From contig JADKIC010000027.1 of NCBI GenBank assembly GCA_016721435.1, positions 5,499 through 69,498 of the forward strand: a DNA stretch of 64,000 nt, given 5' to 3'. The translations under genes and the position numbers were made by a program. The notes beneath the pieces are model-generated. The model did not search any database and was not told the DNA's origin. It was given only the letters and a program-made list of their open reading frames with translations. This DNA comes from Bacteroidota bacterium (GTDB taxonomy: Bacteria > Bacteroidota > Bacteroidia > AKYH767-A > OLB10). Each line of letters starts with the position of its first letter. Position 1 is the first letter of the stretch. Positions 9,196 to 18,766 of the stretch are shown here, piece after piece.

Positions 9196-10395
9196 ATGTA
9201 TATAAACCGAAGAAAATTTATAGCGCAGAGTGTCCTTGCATCCGCGGCGACATTTATTCCCGGCTTTCTGAAGGGGTTTTCCGGTTTTAATTTATCATCT
9301 TCCTCAGAAGAGAAAGTGCTGATCGTTATTCAACTCTCCGGTGGAAATGATGGCTTGAATACGGTGATTCCATACAGCGATGATCTGTATTATAATTTAA
9401 GACCAGGAATAGCATTACCTGAGAAGGACATTATAAAAATTTCGAATAGTTACGGATTCCATCCGGTCATGAAAGATATGGAGCTGCTTTTTAAAGAGGG
9501 CGAAATGTGTATCTTGAATAATGTAGGCTATCCGAATCCAGACCGATCTCATTTCAGAGCCATGGATATTTGGCAGACCGGGAGCGAAAGTAATGAGTAC
9601 CTAAACACTGGTTGGATCGGACGCTATCTGGATGCAAAATGTGACGGCTGTGCTTTACCACATACTGCTGTTGAAGTAGATGATTCATTGAGTCTGGCGC
9701 TGAAGGGTAATACGGTAAACGGATTCGCAGTTTCCCATCCGGAAAAAATGAATAAGGCATTGTCGGGAACACTCATCGGACAATTAGCCGACGTGGATCA
9801 CCAGCATTTGGAACAGGAACAGGTCTCCTATTTGTATAAAGTGCTGTCGGAGGCAAAGCAATCCGTGAACTATCTCTACAACAAATCGAAAATTTACAAG
9901 GCCAAAACAACATTTCCGGACACGGCATTTGGTAAAGACCTAAGGTTGATTGCAGAGTTGATCAGCAGTGATGCAGAAACTAAAGTTTATTATGTCACGC
10001 TTAGCGGATTCGATACACATAACAATCAAAAGAATCAGCAAGAACGTTTATTGAAGATGTATAGCGATGGAGTGGGGGCTTTAGCTAAGGAGTTAAAAGT
10101 TTCAGGCAGATGGAAGGATACGCTCGTCATGACATTTTCGGAGTTCGGGAGAAGAGTGGAACAAAATGCCAGCGGTGGAACGGATCATGGAAAAGCCAAT
10201 TGCGTTTTTCTGAATGGCGGAGCTTTGAATAACGCGGGAATGTATAATGAAATATCTTCATTATCAAAGCTGGATCAGGGAGATCTCGAGTATACTATCG
10301 ATTTTAGAAATATTTATGCGACTCTACTTCAAAAATGGCTAAAGGCCGATGCGCCAACCATCCTGAATAAGCGATTTGATCTGTTGAAAATTTAA
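9196..10395 (+). CDS. DUF1501 domain protein
   Basis: 399 residues, exported. The N-terminus MYINRRKFIAQSVLASAA carries a twin-arginine-type motif (NRRKF, residues 4-8) followed by a hydrophobic stretch, so Tat export is likely. The body has the DUF1501 signatures VLIVIQLSGGNDGLNTVIPY, NPDRSHFRAMDIWQTG, VTLSGFDTHNNQ, FSEFGRRVEQNASGGTDHGKAN. The fold is related to the alkaline phosphatase/sulfatase superfamily, but no activity is established. It follows the DUF1800 gene by 2 nt, the standard pairing for these families. The frame is intact. Confidence 0.88.
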   Translation: MYINRRKFIAQSVLASAATFIPGFLKGFSGFNLSSSSEEKVLIVIQLSGGNDGLNTVIPYSDDLYYNLRPGIALPEKDIIKISNSYGFHPVMKDMELLFKEGEMCILNNVGYPNPDRSHFRAMDIWQTGSESNEYLNTGWIGRYLDAKCDGCALPHTAVEVDDSLSLALKGNTVNGFAVSHPEKMNKALSGTLIGQLADVDHQHLEQEQVSYLYKVLSEAKQSVNYLYNKSKIYKAKTTFPDTAFGKDLRLIAELISSDAETKVYYVTLSGFDTHNNQKNQQERLLKMYSDGVGALAKELKVSGRWKDTLVMTFSEFGRRVEQNASGGTDHGKANCVFLNGGALNNAGMYNEISSLSKLDQGDLEYTIDFRNIYATLLQKWLKADAPTILNKRFDLLKI

Positions 10396-10478
10396 GTGGA
10401 TGGATAGTAGAATTTCTTCGTTTATTCTGCCTTTAAATTATTGATTTTTTACATATCTTAGCCTTTCAATATTAAATT

Positions 10479-10874
10479 ATGATACTTCAAAATATAAACT
10501 GGGCCGGTTTTTTTGTTCAGCGTTTCTGGCAATCGTGTTTCTGCAATCGGGAATTGATAAACTGATTAATTATAAACGGGAGTCCGGCTGGATCCGACAG
10601 AAATTTGTACAGAATGCCTTGTATAATTATGTGGGATTCCTATTCTTATCACTCACTGTTTTTGAGTTGATCAGCGGGGCATTGTCTTTTATCGGTGCCA
10701 TTCATGTACTGATAAGCGACAACCCTATATCGCCCGTTGGGGGCCTGGTTTTCTACGCTCACCATGATCATGTTGATTTTCGGTCTGCGGGTTACTAAGG
10801 ATTATTCCGGAGCGGCTACACTGGTTCCCTATTTTATCGCGGGAATCATAGGACTATATGCCCTGGCAGCTTAA
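10479..10874 (+). CDS. DoxX-like small membrane protein (two frameshifts)
   Basis: A four-helix-type integral membrane protein of about 130 residues. Readable parts: AFLAIVFLQSGIDKLINYK (helix 1 with the DoxX-type GxDKL), NYVGFLFLSLTVFELISG, ISPVGGL, then TLTMIMLIFGLRVTKDYSGAATLVPYF and a last helix ending LYALAA. The frame breaks near 10510 in a run of T and near 10745-10755 next to GGGGG, both one-base-type. The ATG at 10479 begins MILQNINW. It converges with the subtilase gene, whose stop lies 4 nt away. DoxX-family proteins are poorly understood; some form membrane complexes in redox stress. Confidence 0.6.
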
Positions 10875-10877
10875 AAA

Positions 10878-12552
10878 CTAAAGTCGGATTAACTTAATTG
10901 AATTTACTGAAATCTCATCACTGATTTCAATAATGTAGCAGCCATTGGAAAGTTCAGGGGTAAGTTGTAATTGATTATACGCTCCATTTATGACATTGAA
11001 ATTATTTTCATACGTCAAACGGCCGGTTAAATCGAATATTTTCATTGTTGCCTTAGTTGCTCCACCTGAAGCAAAATACAAGATGGTAAGCGGATTATTT
11101 CCCTGCCATGGATTGGGAAATGCATGAAGAATAATATTCGAGGGAATTGTATATTCTTCCAGATCAAGAAAACTATTGGCCAGTGAGAAATTAGGAATTC
11201 CGTATCCTAGTAAAGTATCAGGGTTCGAGAACTGGCTCGCACTTCTTTTTACAACTCTTATAATGTCCATATTTCCCTTTTGAGGCCAGGCCTGACGGAG
11301 ACATGCAACAGCGCCCGCCATCACCGGTGAGGAAAAGGATGTTCCATTTCCCTGTACGGCCTGATTGCTACTGTAAGGGGAGTACAACCATGTACCTTGC
11401 CCAACTGCCGCCACATCCGGCTTTACTCTGCCATCTGCCGTAGGACCATTGCTACTGAAGTTGGCATAATTCCCGGATTGATCCACAGCACCTATAGAAA
11501 GAATAGAATCAGCATCTGCAGGTGCTATGATATAATTCCATGATGATGCTCCATCATTTCCGGCACTATTGATTACAATAATTCCTTTTTTAGCTGCCAG
11601 ATCTGCTGCAATGGTTACCGGGGTCAGGTCGCCGTTCATGTCCGCGTAAAAATGGTTTTGTGTAGAATCATCAAAGCGGGTATATCCCAATGAACTATTA
11701 ATGATATCCGCACCGGCGCTATCAGCGAATTCTGCCGCTACTGACCAGTTGTATTCTTCAATGATGTATTCTGAATTGGCATCTTCTGATCGTAGTAAAA
11801 TAAAATCCGCATCGGGAGCAGTACCAATCAATGTGTCGGGAACATAAGCGGCAATGCAGGAGAGCACCGCAGCACCATGATAATGGTCATCATATACATC
11901 CGTTTCATTATCGACAAAATCCCAGGTATATTTAATCTGATTGTTGCTAAAAAGATGATTAAAGCAAGTCATTAATGGCGCATCTAAAAATCCCGCATCC
12001 AGCACTGCAATCAACACTCCTGTCCCCGTGTATCCGGCATTGTGCAGTTGTGTCAATCCTAACATGTTTACCTGATCATAACCAAAGCCATAACTCAGAG
12101 AATTGTTAGAAGTTGTTTGTGCTGTTCTAAGTGCACTTTTTGTCATCAACTGTTCTCTCTCAAATTTCGGATCTTTATCAGAGGGAGCAGCTATTCTTCC
12201 AACGGTGGTGGTGGAAACAACATATGACAAATGGTTTATTGCAGCCAGTACAGAAGGGTTAGCAGTTTGAATGATGACCGCATTGAACCATTTACTCGTA
12301 TTCAATATTTGTGCACCGGTATTCATCACGCCTTGCACGTAGGATGGATTCACGGGCAGATCACTACTGTCAATGGAAATACTTTGCAAATTCCTGCGGT
12401 CGATGGCACGTTGGGAAAGAAACTGTGAAGGATTGGAAATAGAGTAAGGTGAATTATTCTTATCTGAAAACAGAATCACATAGCGATCCTGTGCTTTTTG
12501 TAATTTGTGTCAGAAGCGAGATCAGAATAAGAATAATCAATTTGAATTTCAT
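10878..12552 (-). CDS. S8 (subtilisin-like) serine peptidase with T9SS sorting domain (one frameshift)
   Basis: Extracellular subtilase. Starting at 12552, a signal peptide (MKFKLIILILISLLTQ) is followed by a one-base break near 12500; the frame resumes at AQDRYVILFSDKN. An inhibitor-like N-terminal region precedes the catalytic domain, whose triad is Asp in IAVLDAGFLD, His in DDHYHGAAVLS and Ser in GNGTSFSSPVMAG; the oxyanion Asn lies in NSAGNDG. The last 80 residues (FPNPWQGNNPLT, MKIFDLTGRLTYE, SVNSIKLIRL) form a type A T9SS C-terminal domain for export and surface attachment. The start codon overlaps the stop of the upstream lipoprotein gene (ATGA), so the two are translationally coupled. 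Confidence 0.92.
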
Positions 12553-13241
12553 GGGGTATAGGAGGTTAACTTTTCTGTATAGATGAATCCGGAAACAGTG
12601 TCACCGGAAATGAAATTGAACTCAACGAATGAATTCAACCGGTAGTACATTCCAATATTCGCAGCGTATTTCTCAAGGTCATTTCGGTCATTGAGTAAAT
12701 TTCCGGGTTCATCATCCTGATTAACGGTAGATGTTTGAGTGAATTGAAGCGAATAGGAGGACCCGCTTACATTGCAGGCCGTGTATTCAAATGTTTTTTC
12801 GCCGAGTGCATTATAGGCATTTCCATTCCAGTTGACACCGGTAGAGCAGGGGAAGGTGAGTTTCAGAATACGGATATTGTCTTCCACATTTTCTGCCGTG
12901 GTGTTAGTGCGTACCGCCGACCAAACCTTATAAATCATCCAATTCCCGCTAAGGTCCTTTCGGAAACGCTCTATGCGTTGAGCAGTTCTTCCCTGATTGT
13001 CGATGAAATCTCCGGCTATAGTTTCCTTTAATTCATAACTGACCGTGTCATGCACACCCGTAAATGGATCCCAATATACTGAGTCCACCTGATAATAACG
13101 TGTCATTCCCGAATCAACAGGAAAATATTCCCAGCCGGAAATGACTACAGGACAATTTTGACCTCCATCATCGTCCTTGCTACAGGAGTTCAATAATAGT
13201 GCAAGGGAAATCAGAGCGGTGTACTTGAGTACGGATGTCAT
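12549..13241 (-). CDS. Hypothetical lipoprotein (230 aa)
   Basis: A lipoprotein signal peptide with a clear lipobox (SLALLLNSCSKDDD; lipid-modified Cys near residue 20) places it in the envelope. The rest is beta-rich, with WEYFPVDSGMTRYYQVDSVY and repeated Tyr/Thr strands, and has no domain I recognise. Similar small lipoproteins are common in Bacteroidota. Its stop overlaps the start of the T9SS subtilase by 4 nt (ATGA), so the two probably act or at least are made together. The frame is intact. Confidence 0.75.
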   Translation of the reverse strand: MTSVLKYTALISLALLLNSCSKDDDGGQNCPVVISGWEYFPVDSGMTRYYQVDSVYWDPFTGVHDTVSYELKETIAGDFIDNQGRTAQRIERFRKDLSGNWMIYKVWSAVRTNTTAENVEDNIRILKLTFPCSTGVNWNGNAYNALGEKTFEYTACNVSGSSYSLQFTQTSTVNQDDEPGNLLNDRNDLEKYAANIGMYYRLNSFVEFNFISGDTVSGFIYTEKLTSYTP

Positions 13242-13280
13242 GAGCGTAAGTTTAGAACTTTTTTACGATTTATTCATGAA

Positions 13281-14385
13281 TTAGTTCAAAGATTTTTTGG
13301 TCAATTCAATAAATCCTCCGCCAACTACATCATCGTTTTCGTAGAATACTGCACTTTGTCCGGGTGCAACTGCCTTTACAGGTGAGTAAAATCCTACCTC
13401 AATGCGCGATCCCTGCTGCGTCAAACTTCCCATGGTTCCCGGATCTTTATAACGGATTTTTGTTAATACTTCCAGGGCATCAGGAAGCTGATCATATTTG
13501 ACCAGATTGACATCTCTTACCCACATTTTCTGCTGTTCCAGATCTTCGATATCCCCGAGTACAACAATGTTGGAATCAGGAATAATCTCTGTAACATACA
13601 AGGCAGAACCCACTGCGATATCGAGTCCTTTACGTTGTCCAATGGTGTAAAAAGGATATCCTCTGTGTTTGCCAAGGATATTGCCGTTCTTGTCAATAAA
13701 AGATCCTCCTCCAGCTTCTCTTCCAGTTCAGGAACACGGTGCTTCAGGAAGGAACGATAGTCATTATCAGGGATGAAGCAAATTTCATAACTCTCACTTT
13801 TATTCGCAAGATCATGTAAGCCCATATCACGGGCCATTTGTCGTATTACACTCTTTTCATAACCACCAATTGGAAACAGCGTGCGTGAGAGGCATTCTTG
13901 TGTTACACCCCATAAAACATAACTCTGATCTTTACCCGGATCTAACCTTTGGAAATTACAAAACGTCCATTTTCTTCTCTTACCTTTGCATAATGCCCGG
14001 TGGCAATATGATCACATTTTAACATATCCGCCCTTTTTAAAAGTGCTTCCCATTTGATATGCGTGTTACACATGACGCAAGGATTCGGTGTTCGACCTGC
14101 AAGGTATTCATCCACAAAATTGTCAATCACCGATTCTCCAAATTCTTCCCGTATATCCAGAATATAATGAGGAAACCCATATTGGACAGCAATGCTTCGT
14201 GCATCATTGATGGAGTCGAGGCTACAACATCCGGTTTCCTTTCCGTTTTTTCCGGCTCCGGCATAGTCCCAGGTTTTCATGGTTATTCCTACCACCTCAT
14301 ACCCCGCCTGATGTAAAAGTATGGCAGCAACGGAACTGTCGATCCCTCCGCTCATGGCCATTAATACTCTCTTTTTAGTAGTCAT
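13281..14385 (-). CDS. mnmA: tRNA-specific 2-thiouridylase MnmA (frameshifted)
   Basis: Makes the 2-thio group of s2U34 in Lys, Glu and Gln tRNAs. The PP-loop is VLMAMSGGIDSSVAA; the two catalytic cysteines sit in TPNPCVMCNTHIKW and SYEICFIPDNDY; the C-terminal barrel domain is present (TIGQRKGLDIAVGSALYV). The ATG at 14385 (MTTKKRVLMAMSGG) is chosen because an earlier in-frame codon overlaps the promoter. Frame breaks occur near 13940 (after RFVISKG, resuming LDPGKDQSYVLWG) and near 13700 (EEKLE, then SFIDKNGNILGKHRGYPFY). Both look like one-base errors in an otherwise standard gene of about 365 codons. Confidence 0.93.
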
Positions 14386-14394
14386 AACTACTTG

Positions 14395-14425
14395 CAAATA
14401 TAGGCAAAAAGAAATGTATGCTCAA
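14395..14425 (-). promoter_or_regulatory. Promoter of mnmA with both -33 and -7 elements
   Basis: On the minus strand TTG (14423-14425), a 20-nt spacer, then TATATTTG (14395-14402), a full match to the Bacteroidota TTG-N17-23-TAnnTTTG consensus. Only 9 nt separate the -7 element from the ATG at 14385, so the leader must be very short. Confidence 0.65.
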
Positions 14426-14456
14426 CGTAAAGTATTGATAGTGTATAGTTTAAAAT

Positions 14457-16236
14457 TTATGGTTGGTTGTTTAATGTATTAAATTGAATCTCAAATAGTT
14501 TTTTATAAAGTCCGCTTTTCTCCAATAACTCTTTATGTGAACCGCTTTCCATGATCTCCCCATGATCCATGACCATGATTTTATGAGCGTTTTGTATGGT
14601 TGCTAATCGATGCGCAATGACAATAGAAGTTCTTTTCGAGGTGATGTTTTCCGTTGCTTTAGTAATAAGGTCTTCCGTTTCAGAATCTACATTGGCAGTG
14701 GCTTCATCCAGGATTAAGATGGAAGGATTGTAGGCATAGGCTCTGATAAATGAAATGAGTTGTCGCTGACCGGTCGATAATACACTACCGCGTTCCTGGA
14801 CGACGAAATGATATTTTTCAGGCAATTGCTCTATAAAAGCAGAAGCTCCCAGTTTAATGGCTGCCTCGTGCACTTGTTTTTCTGATATTGAACTATTGTA
14901 GAGTGTAATGTTGTTCATTACCGAATCTGAAAAGAGGAACACATCCTGTAGCACCATACCGATATGTTTTCGTAACAGATGAAGTTTGTATTCTTTGATG
15001 TTTACATGGTCAATCAAAATCTCTCCTTTGCTGACTTCGTAAAACCGGTTGAGCAGATTGATAATGGAAGATTTTCCTGCTCCTGTGGCACCCACTAGGG
15101 CGATGATTTCTCCGGGTAAGATTTTAAAACTTATTCCTTTCAACACCCAGTTGGCTTCCTCCGGTTGTTCATCGTTATAGTCGTAGGCAAACCAAACATC
15201 TTTAAACTCAATATAGCCTTGTATTTTTCCGGGGCGCGGTTTCTTCATCCACTGTTACTTCTTCTTCATCCAGCACTTTGAAAATACCCTCTGAACTCAC
15301 CATTCCCATTTGTAAGGTATTGAACTTATCAGCCAGCTCCCGTATAGGCCGGAAGAGCATATTGATGTACATGATAAAGGCGATGAGATTTCCAAAGGTG
15401 ACTTCTTCTCTGATTACGCCTCCCGCTCCCCACCAAACAATTAATCCAATGGAAACTGCTGAAAGTATTTCTACCACAGGGAAGAAAATAGAATAATACC
15501 ATACCGATCGGTTATTTGCTTTACGATGCAGGTGATTGATGGCTTTGAACTTGCTTAATTCTTCTTCCTGCCTCCCAAAAACCTGCACCATTCTCATTCC
15601 GGTAAGATGCTCCTGCACAAAGGTGTTGAGGGCCGCTACCTGAGTTCGGACTTCACCAAAAGTTTCCTTGATTTTATTCTTAAAAATATTGGTCGCAATA
15701 AATAACAAAGGTATGGTCGAAAGACTGATCAGCGCCAATCTCCAGTCTACGATAAACATAACAGTGATGATGACCGTCAATTGAAGGAAGTCGCCGATAA
15801 TGATGATCAATCCTTCCGAAAAAATATCGGCAACCGTTTCCATATCTGATACACTCCTGGTAACGCTGGTGCCTATGGGCGTTTTATCAAAGAAGCGCAA
15901 GTTGAAACTTTGCATTTTTTCAAAGAGTGTATTTCTGAGATCCCGAATGACTTTTTGTCCCAGAAGGTTGGTGTTCCACGAATGAAAAAATTGTAAAAAG
16001 GATTGCAGGATCAAGACGCCAATCATGCCCATACTCATCCACACGATTCCCTTAACATTTTCGCCGGCGATATAATGATCCAGTATTTGTTGCGTCATTA
16101 ATGGTCTTACCGGACCCAATAAGGAGAGTGCAATGGTCAGCAAAAGTGCCGACCTGAAAATCTTCTTGTAGGGCGACGCATATCGGAATATCCTTTTTAA
16201 TAAATTACCATCAAAGGCTTTTCCGGCTGTACTCAT
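14457..16236 (-). CDS. ABC transporter, fused permease and ATP-binding protein (MsbA-like; one frameshift)
   Basis: A half-transporter of about 590 residues for lipid or drug export. The N-terminal half has six membrane helices; the C-terminal ATPase has Walker A GATGAGKSS, a Q-loop VLQDVFLFSD, the signature LSTGQRQLISFIRA, Walker B ILILDEATA and the H-loop IVIAHRL. The frame breaks once near 15215-15245 between DEEEVTVDEE and KPRPGKIQGYIEFKDVWF, a one-base-type event in the linker. The ATG at 16236 overlaps the stop of truA (ATGA), so it is coupled to truA. The substrate cannot be told; the lipid flippase MsbA and multidrug exporters share this architecture. Confidence 0.88.
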
Positions 16237-17002
16237 TTGTTAAAAGGGAATACACGTTTTCCATTGAAATAGGGGTACGATACTTCCTCTAAAAAGAGCC
16301 CATGCGGTGGTACCGCCTGACCTGCTTGCTTCCGGTCTCCACTACGTAGTATATCCTCAAACTCCTGCACACTGAGTTTTCCCATTCCCACTTCCAAAAA
16401 GGTGCCGACCATAGCTCTAACCATCCCTCGAAGAAACCGGTTAGAAGTAACAGTGAAACGAAGCCATTTCCCTTCCTTTATCCATCGACATTCCTGAATA
16501 TGACAGTTGTTGGTAAGTTGCTGTCCACCGCTTTTACTGAAACAGGAAAAATCTTCGCGATTAAGGCAAAGACGCGCTGCATTATTCATTATTTCAATGT
16601 CCGGCTGAAGGTGTTGAAACCAGCCATACTCGTAGAGAAAGCATCCGGCTTCTGCAAGATATAATAGCTGTAGGATCTCTGTGTGGCATCAAACCGAGCA
16701 TGTGCTTCCTGACTTACTTGAATCAGTTCAAAAACCCGGATGTCGTCTGGAAGGACTGCATTTAACTGAATGGTGATGTGGGCCGCATCTTTAAGTTCAT
16801 CTATTAAATCAAAGTGTGCATAGAATTGAGTTGCATGGACTCCGGTATCTGTCCGGCCACAACCAACCGTTTCAACATCTTGCCTGCAAATGGTCTTTAA
16901 AGCCTTGTTCAACCGTTCCTGAACGGTATCTGCATTCGGCTGCAATTGCCATCCGTGGAAATGTGTTCCCTTATAGGAGAGATGAGCGAAATACCGGGGC
17001 AT
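16233..17002 (-). CDS. truA: tRNA pseudouridine(38-40) synthase TruA (one frameshift)
   Basis: Isomerises U38-40 in the anticodon arm of tRNAs. The catalytic Asp lies in VGCGRTDTGVHATQFYAHFD; YKGTHFHGWQ at the start and RFLRGMVRAMVGTFLEVG near the end are family landmarks. The frame breaks near 16590-16610 (TFSRTL, then IMNNAARLCLNREDF), a one-base-type event. The start MPRYFAHLSYKG at 17002 is preferred because the codons just upstream are part of the -7 promoter element. It overlaps the downstream ABC transporter gene by 4 nt. Confidence 0.92.
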
Positions 17003-17005
17003 GCA

Positions 17006-17013
17006 CAAAGATA
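17006..17013 (-). promoter_or_regulatory. Candidate -7 element of truA, nearly leaderless
   Basis: Minus strand TATCTTTG matches TAnnTTTG and ends just 3 nt before the ATG at 17002. Transcription would start at or next to the start codon. Confidence 0.5.
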
Positions 17014-17111
17014 GTCAGTACAAAAGACAAATTGATTGTAATAAAGGCTGAAACTTCGAACATTTCTTTTCGTATTAACCACTAGTTTGTAATCAAATAA
17101 ATAGCTGCAGT

Positions 17112-17950
17112 ATGTATCAACCTTGGATGCCGAAATGGGTAAAACAACATTACATTAGTTATAATTCCGTAGATGATATTCCGGTGGAAATCATTGAGAG
17201 AATTAAAGATGGTTTTTCCCGTCAGAATTCAAAAAATCCTCTGGTGAGTATTGTAGTAATTGCATACAATGAAGAGAAAACGATTTTAAAATCCCTTTCT
17301 TCACTGGCGGCCTTGAATACAGAATATCCCGTGGAAGTCATTGTAGCCAATAATAACTCCACCGACCGTACGCAGGAAATTTTGGACCGCTGCGGTGTTA
17401 AATCGGTTTTTCAGCCCTTGCAAGGTGTAGGATATGCCAGAGATGCGGGTTTACAAATGGCAAAAGGAAAGTATCATTTATGCGCTGATGCCGATAGTAT
17501 TTATCCTCCGGATTGGGTACATCAAATGATTGCACCTATGGAACAGGGAGAAGCTATATGTACTTATGGTCGTGTCTCCTTCCTTCCTGATGGAAACCTG
17601 TCGAGATTCAGTCTGGCAGGCTATGAGTTCTTTAAAGATATCGCCATTGGTCTGCGTGCTATTAATCGTCCGGAATTAGTTGCCGGTGGAGCAAGTCTTG
17701 CTTTTACACCAGAATGGGAAAACAAATCGGCTGGAGAACGGATGTGAGAAGGGGAGAAGATGGCCAGATGGTTTTAGCCATGAAGCGTTTTGGAAACGTG
17801 AAAATGATTAAATCGGGAAGTTCAAGAATCTGGACTACTGCGCGAACATTAGATAAGGATGGTCAGCTGCATCAAATGATCTGGAAAAGGGTGAGAAAGG
17901 AAATATCGCGCTTGCATTTTTACTTCACCACTTCAAAGCAAAACGCCTGA
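17112..17950 (+). CDS. Family 2 glycosyltransferase (one frameshift)
   Basis: Soluble GT-A fold glycosyltransferase of about 280 residues. VSIVVIAYNEEKTILKSLSS opens the Rossmann-like core; NNNSTDRTQEIL and the DxD-type metal site CADADSIYP follow. The C-terminal RRGEDGQM matches the acidic catalytic region seen in GT2 enzymes. The frame shifts near 17725-17745 (EWENK, then GWRTDVRRGEDG), a one-base-type event. Its stop (17948-17950) directly abuts the stop of tpiA on the other strand, with no space for a terminator. It is the first glycosyltransferase on the left and is separate from the main polysaccharide region, so its pathway is unknown. Confidence 0.85.
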
Positions 17951-18715
17951 TCAGGGAAGTGATTTAATAATATTGACAAAACTTCTGGATTTCAGAGAAG
18001 CGCCACCGATTAAACCTCCATCAACATCTTTCAGCCCAAAGAGCTCTTTTGCATTTTGATCATTACAACTTCCTCCATATAGAATGGTAGTGTTTTCAGC
18101 GATGATCCCTCCATATTTTTTTTCAATCAACTGACGAATATAGGCATGCATTTCCTGCGCCTGTTCTGCAGAAGCGGTCAGACCCGTGCCGATGGCCCAT
18201 ACCGGCTCATAGGCGATAATACATTTTTCAAAGGCAGTTGCGTCTAAATGAAATATCCCTTCGGTTAATTGATTTTGTATCACATCAAAATGCTTTTTAT
18301 TATTTCGATCCTCCAGAAGTTCACCAATGCAATACACCGGATGCAGAAGATGCTTAATAGCTAAATCAATTTTTTCAGAGAGCAACGTATTTGTTTCCCC
18401 AAAATACGCTCTTCTTTCCGAATGACCGATCAAAACATAATGGCATCCTATTGATTTAAGCATGGCAGCTGATACTTCACCCGTGAAAGCACCGGACTCT
18501 TTATTAGAGCAGTTTTGTGCACCGATAGCAATCCGATGATCGGAAGAGGTGAGTTGAACAATGGCACCAATGTAAATGTTCGCAGGAAATAGTATGACTT
18601 TTACAGGGTGAGTCACTTCATCGGAAAGCATTCCTGTGATCTCGGAAACAAGCGCTTGTGCTTCCCCACGGTTCAAATTCATTTTCCAGTTACCTGCAAC
18701 TATTTTAACAGCCAT
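17951..18715 (-). CDS. tpiA: Triose-phosphate isomerase
   Basis: Interconverts glyceraldehyde-3-phosphate and dihydroxyacetone phosphate in glycolysis. It is 254 residues, the normal length, when started at MAVKIVAGNWKMNLN (18715). The key residues are present: Asn and Lys in GNWKMN, the catalytic His in LIGHSERR, the catalytic Glu in AYEPVWAIGTG (with the flexible loop 6), and the phosphate-binding YGGSCN. The frame is intact. A weaker promoter-like TATCTTTA lies 24 nt upstream of the start. It stands alone and converges with a glycosyltransferase gene with no gap. Confidence 0.97.
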   Translation of the reverse strand: MAVKIVAGNWKMNLNRGEAQALVSEITGMLSDEVTHPVKVILFPANIYIGAIVQLTSSDHRIAIGAQNCSNKESGAFTGEVSAAMLKSIGCHYVLIGHSERRAYFGETNTLLSEKIDLAIKHLLHPVYCIGELLEDRNNKKHFDVIQNQLTEGIFHLDATAFEKCIIAYEPVWAIGTGLTASAEQAQEMHAYIRQLIEKKYGGIIAENTTILYGGSCNDQNAKELFGLKDVDGGLIGGASLKSRSFVNIIKSLP

Positions 18716-18766
18716 ACTATTTACGGTCTTTAGAGGCAATAAAGATAATCTATAAATGGAAGCAAA

